Assembly (NCBI GenBank): GCA_025352565.1 | Contig: JANXTF010000038.1 | Coordinates: forward strand, 1-64,000 | Reading direction: 5' to 3' | DNA length: 64,000 bases | Source: Rhodospirillales bacterium | GTDB lineage: Bacteria > Pseudomonadota > Alphaproteobacteria > Acetobacterales > Acetobacteraceae | Shown here: positions 47,442-59,186 of the stretch, piece by piece | How positions within the stretch are numbered: the first letter of the stretch is position 1 | How the letters are laid out: each line of letters starts with the position of its first letter | The notes under the pieces: generated by a model | The model's input: the letters and a program-made list of their open reading frames with translations, nothing else | Databases searched by the model: none | Told to the model about the DNA's origin: nothing | Position numbers and translations under genes: made by a program

Positions 47442-48671
47442 ATGATCCAGGATCGCGCAACGCTGCTCGCCGCCGCTGCGATGGCGCTCTCACTCGCCGC
47501 GCCGGCGTCCCAGGCCGCCGAGCCGATCAAGATCGTGGTGATCGCCGAAGCCTCGGCCATCGCCGGCGTCGCCATCCCCAATGCCGCCAAGCTCGCCGCC
47601 GACGAGATCAACAAGGCTGGCGGCGTGGATGGCCGGATGATCGAGATCGTCGATTACGACGACCACAATTCCGCGGCCGACGGCGTCCGCGCCTTCCAGC
47701 GCGCCGCCAGCCAGGACAAGGCGCATTTCGTGATCGCAAGCTACGTGAGCGAGGTCGTGCTGGCGCTGGAGCCGTGGGCCGCGCGCCTGAAGCTGCCGAT
47801 GATCACCCCCGGCGCCGCCAGCAACGACATCTCGATGCGGGTGCATGACGAGTACGAGAAGAACAAATACACCTTCCACGGCTATCTGACCTCGACCGCC
47901 ATCGCCGACAGCGTGTGCGACGGCGCGAAGGATCTTCTGGTCAAAGGCCTCAAGGTGAAGACCGCCGTGGTGATGAGCGAGGACGCCGCCTGGACCATCC
48001 CGCTCGACGCGCAATACCTCGAATGCCTGCCCAAGATCGGCATCAAGGTGATCGACCACATCCGCCTGTCGCCCGACACCACGGATTTCACGCCGATCTT
48101 CAACAAGATCGAAGGTCAGAAGCCCGACATCATGATCACCGGCATCAGCCATGTCGGCGTGCAGCCGACGGTGCAGTGGGCCAACCAGCAGGTTCCGCTG
48201 GCGATGTTCGGCGTCAGCAGCCAGGCGACGTCGTCGACGTTCTGGAAGGACACCAACGGCGCCACCGAGGGCGTGGTGTTCCAGGCCGCCGCGGCACCCG
48301 ACGTGGCGGTGACGGCGAAGACCATTCCCTACAGCCAGGCCTATCAGGCCCGCTACGGCATCAGCTCGGCCTATTGCGGCTACACGACGTACGATGAGGT
48401 TTACATGATCGCCGCGGCCGTCAAGCGCGCGGGCAGCACCGACCCCGACAAGCTGGTCGAGGCGATGGAGAAGACCGATTACGTCGGCACGATCGGCCGT
48501 ATCGCGTTCTACGGCAAGGACGAGAAGTTCACCCACGCGATAAAGACCGGGCCGGGCTTCGTCACCGGCCTGATGCTGCAATGGCAGAAGGGCCGCCAGG
48601 TTACCGTCTGGCCCACCGAGGTCGCCAACGCGAAGATGACGTTCCCGTCCTTCGTGAAGGTGTCGAACTGA
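47442..48671 (+). CDS. ABC transporter substrate-binding protein (second liv-type system)
   Basis: A 409-residue periplasmic binding protein. A signal peptide (MIQDRATLLAAAAMALSLAA... cut after AASQA-type site) leads to AEPIKIVVIAEASAIAGVAIPNAAKLAADEINKAGGVDGRMIEIVDYDDHNSAADGVRAFQRAASQD (given as separate blocks of the Peripla_BP_6 pattern). AGGGGA lies nine bases before the ATG. It supplies the LivH/LivM/LivGF importer that follows. The ligand is probably an amino acid or amide, not determined. Confidence 0.88.
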   Translation: MIQDRATLLAAAAMALSLAAPASQAAEPIKIVVIAEASAIAGVAIPNAAKLAADEINKAGGVDGRMIEIVDYDDHNSAADGVRAFQRAASQDKAHFVIASYVSEVVLALEPWAARLKLPMITPGAASNDISMRVHDEYEKNKYTFHGYLTSTAIADSVCDGAKDLLVKGLKVKTAVVMSEDAAWTIPLDAQYLECLPKIGIKVIDHIRLSPDTTDFTPIFNKIEGQKPDIMITGISHVGVQPTVQWANQQVPLAMFGVSSQATSSTFWKDTNGATEGVVFQAAAAPDVAVTAKTIPYSQAYQARYGISSAYCGYTTYDEVYMIAAAVKRAGSTDPDKLVEAMEKTDYVGTIGRIAFYGKDEKFTHAIKTGPGFVTGLMLQWQKGRQVTVWPTEVANAKMTFPSFVKVSN

Positions 48672-48741
48672 CCCTGCCGACCAGCGAGCTTCCTCCCGCA
48701 AGGGGAGGGGGCAAGGACGATCCCGTTTCAGGGCAAACCTG

Positions 48742-49617
48742 ATGCGCCCGCTCCAGATCGTCATCGACGGCTTCGCGATCAGCAGCCTCTACGCCATGGG
48801 CGCCATCGGCTTCACGCTGATCTTCGGCGTCTCGGGCGTGCTGAACCTGTCCCACGGCGCGATCATGGTGGTGGCCGCCGTGGTCGCTTGGGCGGCGGCC
48901 GGATCGTTCGGGGCGGGGCCGTATCTGGGGGCGCTGGCCGGCGTGGTCGCCGGGTTCGTCACCGCGCTCGCCACCTACTTCATCGTGGTGCGGCCGATCC
49001 AGACCTCGCGCGCCATCCCGCGCGAGGAGAAGGAGATCTTCGTGCTCACCGGCACGCTGCTGTGGGGGATCATGCTGCAGGAGGCGGTGGCGCATTTCTT
49101 CACCAGCAACCCGAAAACGGTGCTGCCGCTGATCGCGGGCGTGATCGACATCGCGGGCGAGCGCACCTCGATCAACAAACTGGTGACGGCCGCCATCTCG
49201 CTGGCCGCGATCGGGCTTTTGTGGCTGCTGGTGAACCGCACGCGGCGCGGCAAGGTGCTGCTGGCGGCCTCGATCAACCCGCGCGGGCTCACGCTGCTCG
49301 GTTTCGAGCTGTCCGGCGTCTACCTCCAGGTCTGGGCGATCTATGGCGTGCTGGCCGGTATCGCGGGCGTGCTGCTGGGCGCGTTTTTGGGTGTCAGCTC
49401 CGACAATGTGGGCCAGCTCACCGCCAGCGCGTTTTCCATCGTCGTGCTGGGGGGCCTCGGCAGCGTGACCGGCTCGCTGGCCGCGGCCTATGTGGTCGGC
49501 TACCTCGAAACCCTCACCGCCTACCTGATCGCGCCCTCGATCCGCACGGTGCCGGTGCTGCTGCTGCTGGTGCTGGTGGTCTATGTCCGGCCCCAGGGCC
49601 TGCTGGGGCGGCGGTAA
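48742..49617 (+). CDS. livH: Branched-chain-type ABC transporter permease LivH (second system)
   Basis: A 291-residue polytopic permease with the LivH N-terminus (ISSLYAMGAIGFTLIFGVSGVLNLSHGAIMV) and the C-terminal VLGGLGSVTGSLAAAYVVGYLE. It lies 70 bp after the binding-protein gene and overlaps livM by one base (TAATG). Confidence 0.92.
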   Translation: MRPLQIVIDGFAISSLYAMGAIGFTLIFGVSGVLNLSHGAIMVVAAVVAWAAAGSFGAGPYLGALAGVVAGFVTALATYFIVVRPIQTSRAIPREEKEIFVLTGTLLWGIMLQEAVAHFFTSNPKTVLPLIAGVIDIAGERTSINKLVTAAISLAAIGLLWLLVNRTRRGKVLLAASINPRGLTLLGFELSGVYLQVWAIYGVLAGIAGVLLGAFLGVSSDNVGQLTASAFSIVVLGGLGSVTGSLAAAYVVGYLETLTAYLIAPSIRTVPVLLLLVLVVYVRPQGLLGRR

Positions 49618-50528
49618 TGCGTACCGGGCGCATGGCCATCGCGGCGCTGATCGTGCTGGCGGCGCTGGCGCTGCTGCCGTTCGGGTCCGGCGAATACGTG
49701 TTGGGCCTGCTCACGCTGGCGTTCTATTTCGCGGTGTTCGCGATGTCGTGGGATCTGCTGTTCGGCTTCGCGGGCGAGGTCAATTTCGGCCCCAGCTTCC
49801 TGACCGGCATAGGCGCCTATGCGGCCGGCCTGCTGAACCACTACGCGCACTGGCCGATCTGGGCCTGCGTGGCGGTGGGGGCTGTCGCCGCCGTGGTCGC
49901 GGGCGTGGTGCTGGCGATCCCGGCGCTGAAACTGCGCGGGCCGTATTTCGGGCTGGTGACGCTGGTGGCGGTGCTGATGCTGCAGAACATCATCACCCTG
50001 TTCGCCGGCATCACCGGCGGCGAGATCGGGCTCGACCTGCCCGACGTGCTTTCCATCGACGGCGCCACCAACTACTGGATCGCACTGGCGTTCATGGGGA
50101 TCAGCGGGGCGGTGCTGTTCGGCCTGTCGCGCTCGGCCGCCGGCCTCATCCTGCAGGCCGCCGGGCAGGATGCCATCCAGGCGGCGGCACTCGGCTTCAA
50201 CGTCGCCAAGCACAAGCTGGCGGCGTTCTGCGTGAGCGCGCTGTTCTCCGGCCTCTCGGGAGCCATGCTGGTGTTCTACATGGGCACCGTTTCGGTCGGC
50301 ACCGTGGTCGACATCGCGGTCGGCGTGCAGGTCATCATCGCCGCCGTGCTGGGCGGACGGCGGACCATATTGGGGGCGGCGATCGGGGCGGTGTTCCTGA
50401 TCGTGGCCGGTGAAATCCTGCGGCCATTGGGCCAGCTTTCCACCTTCGTGGTGTCCGGCGTGGCGCTGGCGGTCATCCTGTTCTTCCCCGGCGGGTTCCT
50501 CGGCAGCTTCGGGCGCCGCCGCGCATGA
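49617..50528 (+). CDS. livM: Branched-chain-type ABC transporter permease LivM (second system)
   Basis: A 303-residue polytopic permease with FAMSWDLLFGFAGEVNFGPSFLTGIGAYAAG, the LivM pattern, and the loop AAGQDAIQAAALGFNVAKHKLAAF. The frame is open further upstream within livH, but the ATG at 49617 overlapping the livH stop is the start. Its stop overlaps the ATPase gene in an ATGA. Confidence 0.92.
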   Translation: MRTGRMAIAALIVLAALALLPFGSGEYVLGLLTLAFYFAVFAMSWDLLFGFAGEVNFGPSFLTGIGAYAAGLLNHYAHWPIWACVAVGAVAAVVAGVVLAIPALKLRGPYFGLVTLVAVLMLQNIITLFAGITGGEIGLDLPDVLSIDGATNYWIALAFMGISGAVLFGLSRSAAGLILQAAGQDAIQAAALGFNVAKHKLAAFCVSALFSGLSGAMLVFYMGTVSVGTVVDIAVGVQVIIAAVLGGRRTILGAAIGAVFLIVAGEILRPLGQLSTFVVSGVALAVILFFPGGFLGSFGRRRA

Positions 50529-51988
50529 CGGCGCTGCTGGAGGTCGCGGGCCTGACCAAACGCTTCGGCGGGCTGGTCGCGGTGAAGGAGATGGGGTTCT
50601 CCATCGCGGCTGGCGAGATCCTCGGCCTGATCGGGCCGAACGGCTCGGGCAAATCCACCGTGATGAAGCTCATCATGGGCATCGAGCGCCCGAACGCGGG
50701 CTCGGTGCGGCTGGACGGGGTGGAGGTGGCGGGCTGGCCCACCCACCGCATCGCGCGGCAGGGCGTGGGCCTGGTGTTCCAGCACTCGCGCCCTTTGCAC
50801 CGCCAGACCGTGCTGGAGAACATCAAGCTGGCTTTGCTGCCCGACAGCCTGACGCGCCTGTTCGCCGACCGCCACATCGACGCCCGCGCCCGCGAGATCG
50901 CCGCCCGCGTCAGCCTGGGCGGCGTGGTCGATCGCCTGCCCGCGACCCTGCCCTTCGCCGATCTGCGGCGGCTCGAACTCGCCCGCGCCATCGCCCGCAA
51001 CCCGCGCGTGGTGCTGGTGGACGAGCCGTTCGCCGGGCTCACCAAACACGAGGTGGCGGATTTTTCGGCGCTGATCGCGAGTTTCCGGGCCGAGGGCCAC
51101 GCGGTGCTGCTGGTCGATCACAACGTGAAGGGCGTGGCAGCCCTCGTGGACCGGGTGCTGGCGATGTATCTGGGTGAGCCTATCGCCGAGGGCTCGGCCG
51201 AGGAGGTGATGCGCAACGAGACCGTGCGCCGCGTGTATCTCGGCGGCGCCATCGAGACCGCCGCCCGCCCGGAAGCAGCCGCAACGGGGCGGGCGCGGCT
51301 GCTGTCGGTGGAAAACCTCGGCGTGCTGTACGGCAAGGCGCAGGCGCTCGATGGCGTGGAGCTGCATGTGGGCGAGGGCGAGTTCGTCTCTGTCGTGGGC
51401 CTCAACGGCGCCGGCAAGACCACGCTGTTCAACGCCATATCGGGCCTCGTGCCGCACACCGGCACCGTGTCGTGGCGCGGCGAAACGCTGGCGGGCCGCA
51501 CGCCCGCCGCCATCGCGCGCGGCGGCATCGTGCAATGCCCCGAAAGCCGCGAGTTGTTCGGCGACATGAGCGTGCGCGAGAACCTCGACCTTGGCGGCCA
51601 GCATTTCACCCGCGAGGAGTCAGCCAAACAGCTGGAATGGCTGTTCGAGCTGTTCCCCATCCTGCAATCCCGCGGCTCCCAGGCCGCGCGCACCTTGTCC
51701 GGCGGCGAACAGCAGATGCTGGCCATCGCGCGCGCGCTCATGATGCGGCCCAAGCTGCTCATCCTGGACGAACCCACGCTGGGCCTCGCCCCGGTGATCC
51801 TGGAACAACTCTCCCGCGCGCTCGAACGCCTGCGCCAGACCACCGACATCACGGTGCTGCTGGGCGAGCAGAACGTGATCTTCGCGCTGCCCCATGCGGA
51901 CCGGGTGTATGTGCTGGAGCACGCCCGCATCGTGTGGGAAGGCCCGCCGGGGAAATTCGCCGAGGAGGCCGGGGCGGCTTATTTGTAG
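50525..51988 (+). CDS. Fused LivG-LivF ABC ATPase (second system)
   Basis: A 487-residue protein joining two nucleotide-binding domains. The LivG-like first half has GPNGSGKST, LPFADLRRLELARAI and VVLVDEPFAGL. The LivF-like second half (from about residue 255) has GLNGAGKTT, LSGGEQQMLAIARALM and LLILDEPTLGLAP. The first importer in this window has separate genes, so fusion is specific to this cluster. The TAG stop is two bases from the 3' end of a convergent tRNA-Gly. Confidence 0.92.
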   Translation: MTALLEVAGLTKRFGGLVAVKEMGFSIAAGEILGLIGPNGSGKSTVMKLIMGIERPNAGSVRLDGVEVAGWPTHRIARQGVGLVFQHSRPLHRQTVLENIKLALLPDSLTRLFADRHIDARAREIAARVSLGGVVDRLPATLPFADLRRLELARAIARNPRVVLVDEPFAGLTKHEVADFSALIASFRAEGHAVLLVDHNVKGVAALVDRVLAMYLGEPIAEGSAEEVMRNETVRRVYLGGAIETAARPEAAATGRARLLSVENLGVLYGKAQALDGVELHVGEGEFVSVVGLNGAGKTTLFNAISGLVPHTGTVSWRGETLAGRTPAAIARGGIVQCPESRELFGDMSVRENLDLGGQHFTREESAKQLEWLFELFPILQSRGSQAARTLSGGEQQMLAIARALMMRPKLLILDEPTLGLAPVILEQLSRALERLRQTTDITVLLGEQNVIFALPHADRVYVLEHARIVWEGPPGKFAEEAGAAYL

Positions 51989-51990
51989 GC

Positions 51991-52064
51991 TGGAGCGGGT
52001 GACGGGGATCGAACCCGCACAGCCAGCTTGGAAGGCTGGAACTCTACCATTGAGCTACACCCGC
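51991..52064 (-). tRNA. tRNA-Gly (anticodon TCC)
   Basis: A 74-base cloverleaf with the acceptor arms GCGGGTG / CACCCGC, D-loop region GTAGCTCAATGGTAGAG, anticodon loop CTTCCAA with TCC, T-arm GCGGGTTCGATCCCCGT and a templated CCA end. It reads Gly codons GGA and GGG. The 5' end is at 52064. Confidence 0.97.
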
Positions 52065-52148
52065 GCCCGTCCGCACTTTGCCCCCGCGCGTGGCTGGTGA
52101 CAACGTAAGGCGTTTGCATTACCATTATGGCATAGGACGGGGGATGCC

Positions 52149-52478
52149 ATGCCAGTTGTCGAGGAATGCTGCACCATCACGGCCAAGGGCCAGACCACTG
52201 TGCCCAAATCCGTGCGCCAGGCGCTGGGCGTGGGCTATGGCGGGCGCATAGCGTTTCGGGTCGAAGGCGATCAGGTGACAGTCCATGCCTTGCGGGACGA
52301 TGCGCCGCACGATCCTGCCTTGGCACCTTTCCTCGCGCTGCTGGAGGCCGATATTGCCGCGCGGCCCGATGCCCTAATTCCGCTGGGCGGCACGATGGGC
52401 GCACAGATGGATGCGCTGGCACGCGACATCGGCGAGGTCGATCTGGATGAGGCCATCGAAGGCGAGGTGGCGCTGTAG
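52149..52478 (+). CDS. prlF: PrlF-type antitoxin (AbrB/SpoVT fold)
   Basis: A 109-residue transcription-factor-like antitoxin. The N-terminal swapped-hairpin AbrB domain reads CTITAKGQTTVPKSVRQALGVGYGGRIAFRVEGDQVTV. The acidic C-terminus (DIGEVDLDEAIEGEVAL) is the usual toxin-neutralising tail. The yhaV toxin gene follows after 3 bp, an order that is standard for these systems and allows autorepression by the complex. Confidence 0.87.
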   Translation: MPVVEECCTITAKGQTTVPKSVRQALGVGYGGRIAFRVEGDQVTVHALRDDAPHDPALAPFLALLEADIAARPDALIPLGGTMGAQMDALARDIGEVDLDEAIEGEVAL

Positions 52479-52481
52479 GCC

Positions 52482-52937
52482 ATGCCAGAAAACGCGGTGT
52501 GGCGTTCATTCGTCCACCCGTTGTTTGTGGAACAACATGGCCTTCTGCGTGACTCGGTAGCCCGCGCCCGGCGGGCCAATCCAGCCACATGGCAGCGCAA
52601 GCCCGATGCTCGCCTCTACGCCATGATCCGAGCGCTAACGCGGGACCGCATCCCGCGCGACCCGCTGGCGCCGGAGTTTCGGCAGGGCAACACGCTCGGC
52701 CCCGCGCATAGGCATTGGTTCCGCGCGAAGTTCGCGGGCAATCGCTTCCGGCTGTTCTTCCGGGCCGATTCGACGGCGCGGATCATCGTCTATGCCTGGG
52801 TGAACGACCGCGACAGGCTGCGCAAGGCTGGTGCCGACAGCGATCCTTACGCATTGTTCGGCCGCATGTTGGCCGGCGGCAGCCCCCCCGACGAGTGGGA
52901 GGCGCTGCTCGCGAGCGCGCAGGAGTGGCACGAGTGA
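52482..52937 (+). CDS. yhaV: YhaV-type ribonuclease toxin
   Basis: A 151-residue RelE-superfamily toxin partner of PrlF. The family core is visible: QRKPDARLYAMIRALTRDRIPRDPLAPEFRQGNTLG and HWFRAKFAGNRFRLFFRADSTARIIVYAWVNDRDRLR (quoted as blocks). It is full length, so the pair may be active. Its TGA overlaps the GTG start of the flavoprotein gene by four bases, tying the toxin-antitoxin pair to an operon with eutBC. Confidence 0.88.
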   Translation: MPENAVWRSFVHPLFVEQHGLLRDSVARARRANPATWQRKPDARLYAMIRALTRDRIPRDPLAPEFRQGNTLGPAHRHWFRAKFAGNRFRLFFRADSTARIIVYAWVNDRDRLRKAGADSDPYALFGRMLAGGSPPDEWEALLASAQEWHE

Positions 52938-54106
52938 CCTTCGACGCCATCATCCTCGGCGCCGGTGCCGCCGGGCTGGTGTGCGCGATCACGGCCGGGC
53001 GGCGTGGCAGGCGTGTGCTGCTGCTCGACCATGCCGACGCGGCGGGCAAGAAGATCCTCATCTCCGGCGGCGGCCGCTGCAACTTCACCAACCGCGATTG
53101 CGCGCCGGAGCGGTTTCTCGGTGCCAATCCGCATTTCTGCCGCTCGGCGCTGGCACGTTACACGGCGGCGGACTTCGTGGCCCTCGTGGAGAAGCACGGC
53201 ATCGCCTATCACGAGAAGACGCTCGGGCAGTTGTTCTGCGACGGCTCGGCGCGGGCCATCGTGGCGATGCTGCTGGCCGAGGCGGCGGCGGCCTATGTCG
53301 ATCTGCGGCTTGGGCACCGCGTCACAGGGGTATCGCGCAACGGCCGCTTCCGGGTGGAGACGGATCACGGAGTGTTCGAGGCCGCTTCGCTCGTGCTGGC
53401 GACCGGCGGGTTGTCGATCCCGAAGATGGGGGCGACGGGTTTGGCGCATGACATCGCGCGGCGATTCGGCCTGCCCCTCACCGAAATCCGCCCCGGCCTC
53501 GTGCCGCTCACCTTCGGCGGCGACGACCTCGACCTGATGCGCCCGCTGAGCGGCGTGGCGCTCGATGTGACCGCGCGCTGCGGCAAGGCCAGCTTCCGCG
53601 AGGCGATGCTGTTCACCCATCGCGGCCTGTCCGGGCCGGCCATCCTGCAAATCTCGTCGAGCTGGCGCGAAAAGACCCCGATCATCCTCGACCTGCTGCC
53701 AGGCCGCGACGCCGCCGCCTGGCTGACGGAAGGCAAACGCCTGCGCCCCCGCGTGGAAGCGCGCACGCTGCTGGCCGAACATTTGCCGCAGCGGCTCGCC
53801 GTGGCGCTGGCCGAAGCCCATCTACCGCCGCGCATCATGGGCGACATGCCGGATCGCGCGTTGCTGGCACTGGCCGCGCGGCTGAAGAACTGGCAGCCCG
53901 TGCCCAGCGGCACCGAGGGCTACGCCAAGGCCGAGGTGACGCTCGGCGGCATCGACACGCGGGCGCTGTCGTCGCGCACCATGGAGGCGAAGGACGTGCC
54001 CGGCCTGTTCGCCATCGGCGAGGCGGTCGATGTCACGGGCTGGCTGGGGGGCTATAACTTCCAATGGGCGTGGTCGAGCGCCTTCGTGGCGGGAGAGGCG
54101 ATCTGA
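52934..54106 (+). CDS. HI0933/YhiN-family FAD-binding oxidoreductase
   Basis: A 390-residue flavoprotein. The N-terminal Rossmann dinucleotide motif GAGAAG is followed by GKKILISGGGRCNFTNRD, the family's hallmark. C-terminal segments GGIDTRALSSRTMEAKDVPGLFAIGEAVDVTGWLGGYNFQWAWSS match the family. The function is unknown for this group. The start is GTG at 52934, inside the end of yhaV; the frame is open upstream but only as toxin shadow. It overlaps eutB by one base. Confidence 0.85.
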   Translation: MTFDAIILGAGAAGLVCAITAGRRGRRVLLLDHADAAGKKILISGGGRCNFTNRDCAPERFLGANPHFCRSALARYTAADFVALVEKHGIAYHEKTLGQLFCDGSARAIVAMLLAEAAAAYVDLRLGHRVTGVSRNGRFRVETDHGVFEAASLVLATGGLSIPKMGATGLAHDIARRFGLPLTEIRPGLVPLTFGGDDLDLMRPLSGVALDVTARCGKASFREAMLFTHRGLSGPAILQISSSWREKTPIILDLLPGRDAAAWLTEGKRLRPRVEARTLLAEHLPQRLAVALAEAHLPPRIMGDMPDRALLALAARLKNWQPVPSGTEGYAKAEVTLGGIDTRALSSRTMEAKDVPGLFAIGEAVDVTGWLGGYNFQWAWSSAFVAGEAI

Positions 54107-55500
54107 TGCCGGACTACGTCAGCGCCTTCCACGGCGAACGCCACCGCTTCGCCGACCTGCGGGAGGTGCTCGCCAAAGCCTCCCCCCGCCGCTCCGGCGA
54201 CGAACTCGCGGGCCTCGCCGCCGCGAGCGACGCGCAGCGCGTGGCGGCCCGCTCGGTGCTGGCGGATCTGCCGCTGCGGGTGTTCCTCGACGAGCCGCTG
54301 GTGCCCTACGAGACCGACGAGGTCACCCGCCTCATCCTCGACACGCATGACGCGGCGGGGTTCGCCGCCCTCGCGCATCTGACGGTCGGCGGCTTCCGCG
54401 ACTGGCTGCTGTCGTACGAGGCGACGCCGGAACGGCTCGCGGAACTGGCCCGCGCGATCACCCCCGAGATGGCGGCGGCGGCCAGCAAGCTGATGCGCAA
54501 CCAGGATTTGATCTCGGTCGCCAGCCGCTGCCGCGTGACCACCGCCTTCCGCAACACCCAGGGCTTGGCGGGCCGCCTCGGCTCGCGCTTGCAACCGAAT
54601 CACCCGACCGACGATTTGCGCGGCATCGCGGCGGCGACGCTCGACGGATTGCTGTACGGCACCGGCGACGCGGTGATCGGCGTCAATCCCGCCAGCGACA
54701 ATGTGACCAACTGCATCGCGCTCCTGGAGATGCTCGACGGCCTGCGCCAGCGCCACGACATCCCCACCCAGACCTGCGTGCTGACGCATGTGACCAACGC
54801 CATCGAGATCATGCGGCGCGGCGCCCCGGTCGATCTCGTGTTCCAGTCCGTCGCCGGCACCGAGGCGGCCAACACCGGCTTCGGCGTGAACCTCGGCCTG
54901 TTGCGCGAGGCGCGGGACGCGGCGCTCTCGCTGCGGCGCGGCACGGTGGGCGACAACGTGATGTATTTCGAGACCGGCCAGGGCGCCGCCCTTTCGGCGG
55001 GCGCCCATCACGGGATCGACCAGCAGACCGTCGAGGCCCGCGCCTACGCCGTGGCGCGGGCGTTCGAGCCATTGCTGGTCAACACGGTCGTGGGCTTCAT
55101 CGGCCCGGAATACCTGTTCGACGGCAAGCAGATCATCCGCGCGGGGCTGGAGGACCATTTCTGCGGCAAGCTGCTCGGCCTGCCGATGGGTTGCGACGTC
55201 TGCTACACCAACCACGCCGAAGCGGACCAGGACGACATGGACACGCTGATGACGCTGCTGACGGTGGCGGGCGTCACCTTCCTGATCGCGGTCCCCGGCT
55301 CGGACGACGTGATGCTGAACTACCAGAGCGCCTCGTTCCACGACATGTTGTACCTCCGCTCGCAGTTGCGCGTGCGCGCCGCCCCCGAGTTCGAGGCGTG
55401 GCTGGAACGCATGGAGATGACCGACCGCGCCGGCCGCATCCGCCAGCTGGAACCCCGCACCGCCCGCCTGCTGGCAGGGCCCGCCGATGCCCCCGCCTGA
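54106..55500 (+). CDS. eutB: Ethanolamine ammonia-lyase large subunit
   Basis: A 464-residue catalytic subunit of the adenosylcobalamin-dependent lyase that splits ethanolamine into acetaldehyde and ammonia. The barrel shows NPASDNVTNCIALLEMLDGL, CVLTHVTNAIEIMRRG, FQSVAGTEAANTGFGVNLGLL, VMYFETGQGAALSAGAHHGIDQQT and GCDVCYTNHAEADQDDMDTLMTLLTVAG, all typical. The ATG at 54106 overlaps the flavoprotein stop by one base. No microcompartment or aldehyde dehydrogenase genes are nearby, so the acetaldehyde would be handled elsewhere. Confidence 0.95.
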   Translation: MPDYVSAFHGERHRFADLREVLAKASPRRSGDELAGLAAASDAQRVAARSVLADLPLRVFLDEPLVPYETDEVTRLILDTHDAAGFAALAHLTVGGFRDWLLSYEATPERLAELARAITPEMAAAASKLMRNQDLISVASRCRVTTAFRNTQGLAGRLGSRLQPNHPTDDLRGIAAATLDGLLYGTGDAVIGVNPASDNVTNCIALLEMLDGLRQRHDIPTQTCVLTHVTNAIEIMRRGAPVDLVFQSVAGTEAANTGFGVNLGLLREARDAALSLRRGTVGDNVMYFETGQGAALSAGAHHGIDQQTVEARAYAVARAFEPLLVNTVVGFIGPEYLFDGKQIIRAGLEDHFCGKLLGLPMGCDVCYTNHAEADQDDMDTLMTLLTVAGVTFLIAVPGSDDVMLNYQSASFHDMLYLRSQLRVRAAPEFEAWLERMEMTDRAGRIRQLEPRTARLLAGPADAPA

Positions 55501-56245
55501 CCCGTGGGAGCGGCTGCGCGCCGCCACGCGCGCCCGCATCGGCCTTGGCCGCGTGGGTGACGCGCTGCCGCTGAAGGCGTTGCTGGAGTTCCAGCTGGCC
55601 CATGCGAGAGCGCGCGACGCGGTCCATGCCCCGCTCGATACCGGCGCCATCGCCGACGCCATCCGCCCCGCCCCCAGCGTGATCGTAACCAGCGCCGCGC
55701 CCGACCGCCCGAGCTACCTCCGCCGCCCCGATCTCGGCCGCATGCTCGATCCGGCCTCCCGCGCCGCCCTCGCCGGACACGAGACTGCCGCCGGCTACGA
55801 CCTCGTCTTCGTCATCGCCGACGGTCTCTCCCCGATCGCGGTGCGGCACCATGCGGTGAAGCTTCTCCGCGCCTGCGTCACGCGCCTTGCCGGCTGGTCG
55901 CTCGCACCGGCGGTCATCGCCACGCAGGCACGCGTGGCGTTGGGCGACGAAATCGGCGAATGCCTGGGCGCGCGCATGTGCGCCGTGCTGATCGGCGAGC
56001 GGCCGGGGTTGAGCGTGGCCGACAGCCTGGGCGTCTATCTCACGCACGCACCCTGCATCGGCCGACGGGATTCGGAGCGCAACTGCATCTCCAACATCCA
56101 TGCGAACGGATTGTCGTACGAGGTCGCGGCGGAGTTGCTGGCATGGCTGATGACCGAGGCCAGGCATCGAAAGCTGACCGGGGTGGGCTTGAAGGATGAT
56201 CGGGGCGCAATTCTTTCGGAGCGGGGCCACGACCGGCTGGAGTGA
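55487..56245 (+). CDS. eutC: Ethanolamine ammonia-lyase small subunit
   Basis: A 252-residue subunit that helps bind cobalamin. The segments TRARIGLGRVGDALPLKALLEFQLAHARARDAV, IVIADGLS-type DLVFVIADGLSPIAVRHHA and CISNIHANGLSYEVAAELLAWLM are family features. It overlaps eutB by 14 bp, so the two subunits are coupled. Confidence 0.95.
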   Translation: MPPPDPWERLRAATRARIGLGRVGDALPLKALLEFQLAHARARDAVHAPLDTGAIADAIRPAPSVIVTSAAPDRPSYLRRPDLGRMLDPASRAALAGHETAAGYDLVFVIADGLSPIAVRHHAVKLLRACVTRLAGWSLAPAVIATQARVALGDEIGECLGARMCAVLIGERPGLSVADSLGVYLTHAPCIGRRDSERNCISNIHANGLSYEVAAELLAWLMTEARHRKLTGVGLKDDRGAILSERGHDRLE

Positions 56246-56248
56246 CTG

Positions 56249-56264
56249 GCTCGCTTGGGCGAGC
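56249..56264. terminator. Short hairpin between convergent eutC and SirB1-like genes
   Basis: GCTCGC, TTGG and GCGAGC form a 6-bp stem just after the eutC stop and before the stop of the opposite gene. It is small and lacks a T-tract. Confidence 0.35.
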
Positions 56265-56278
56265 GTGCTTCCGGGCGC

Positions 56279-59107
<2,829 letters not shown>

Positions 59108-59186
59108 ACAAACCTGGGGCGGGCGCCGGCATAAGTCAATCAGAACCGGGCTTGACCAACGACCCCGCTGCCGTGACGCTGCGTAG

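Noticed and set aside
51991-52148. Genomic island integrated at tRNA-Gly
   Set aside because: No integrase or direct repeat of the tRNA end was found, and the neighbouring genes look ordinary.
52934-56245. Ethanolamine microcompartment locus
   Set aside because: Only eutBC are present; no shell proteins, eutE, eutG or eutH are seen.
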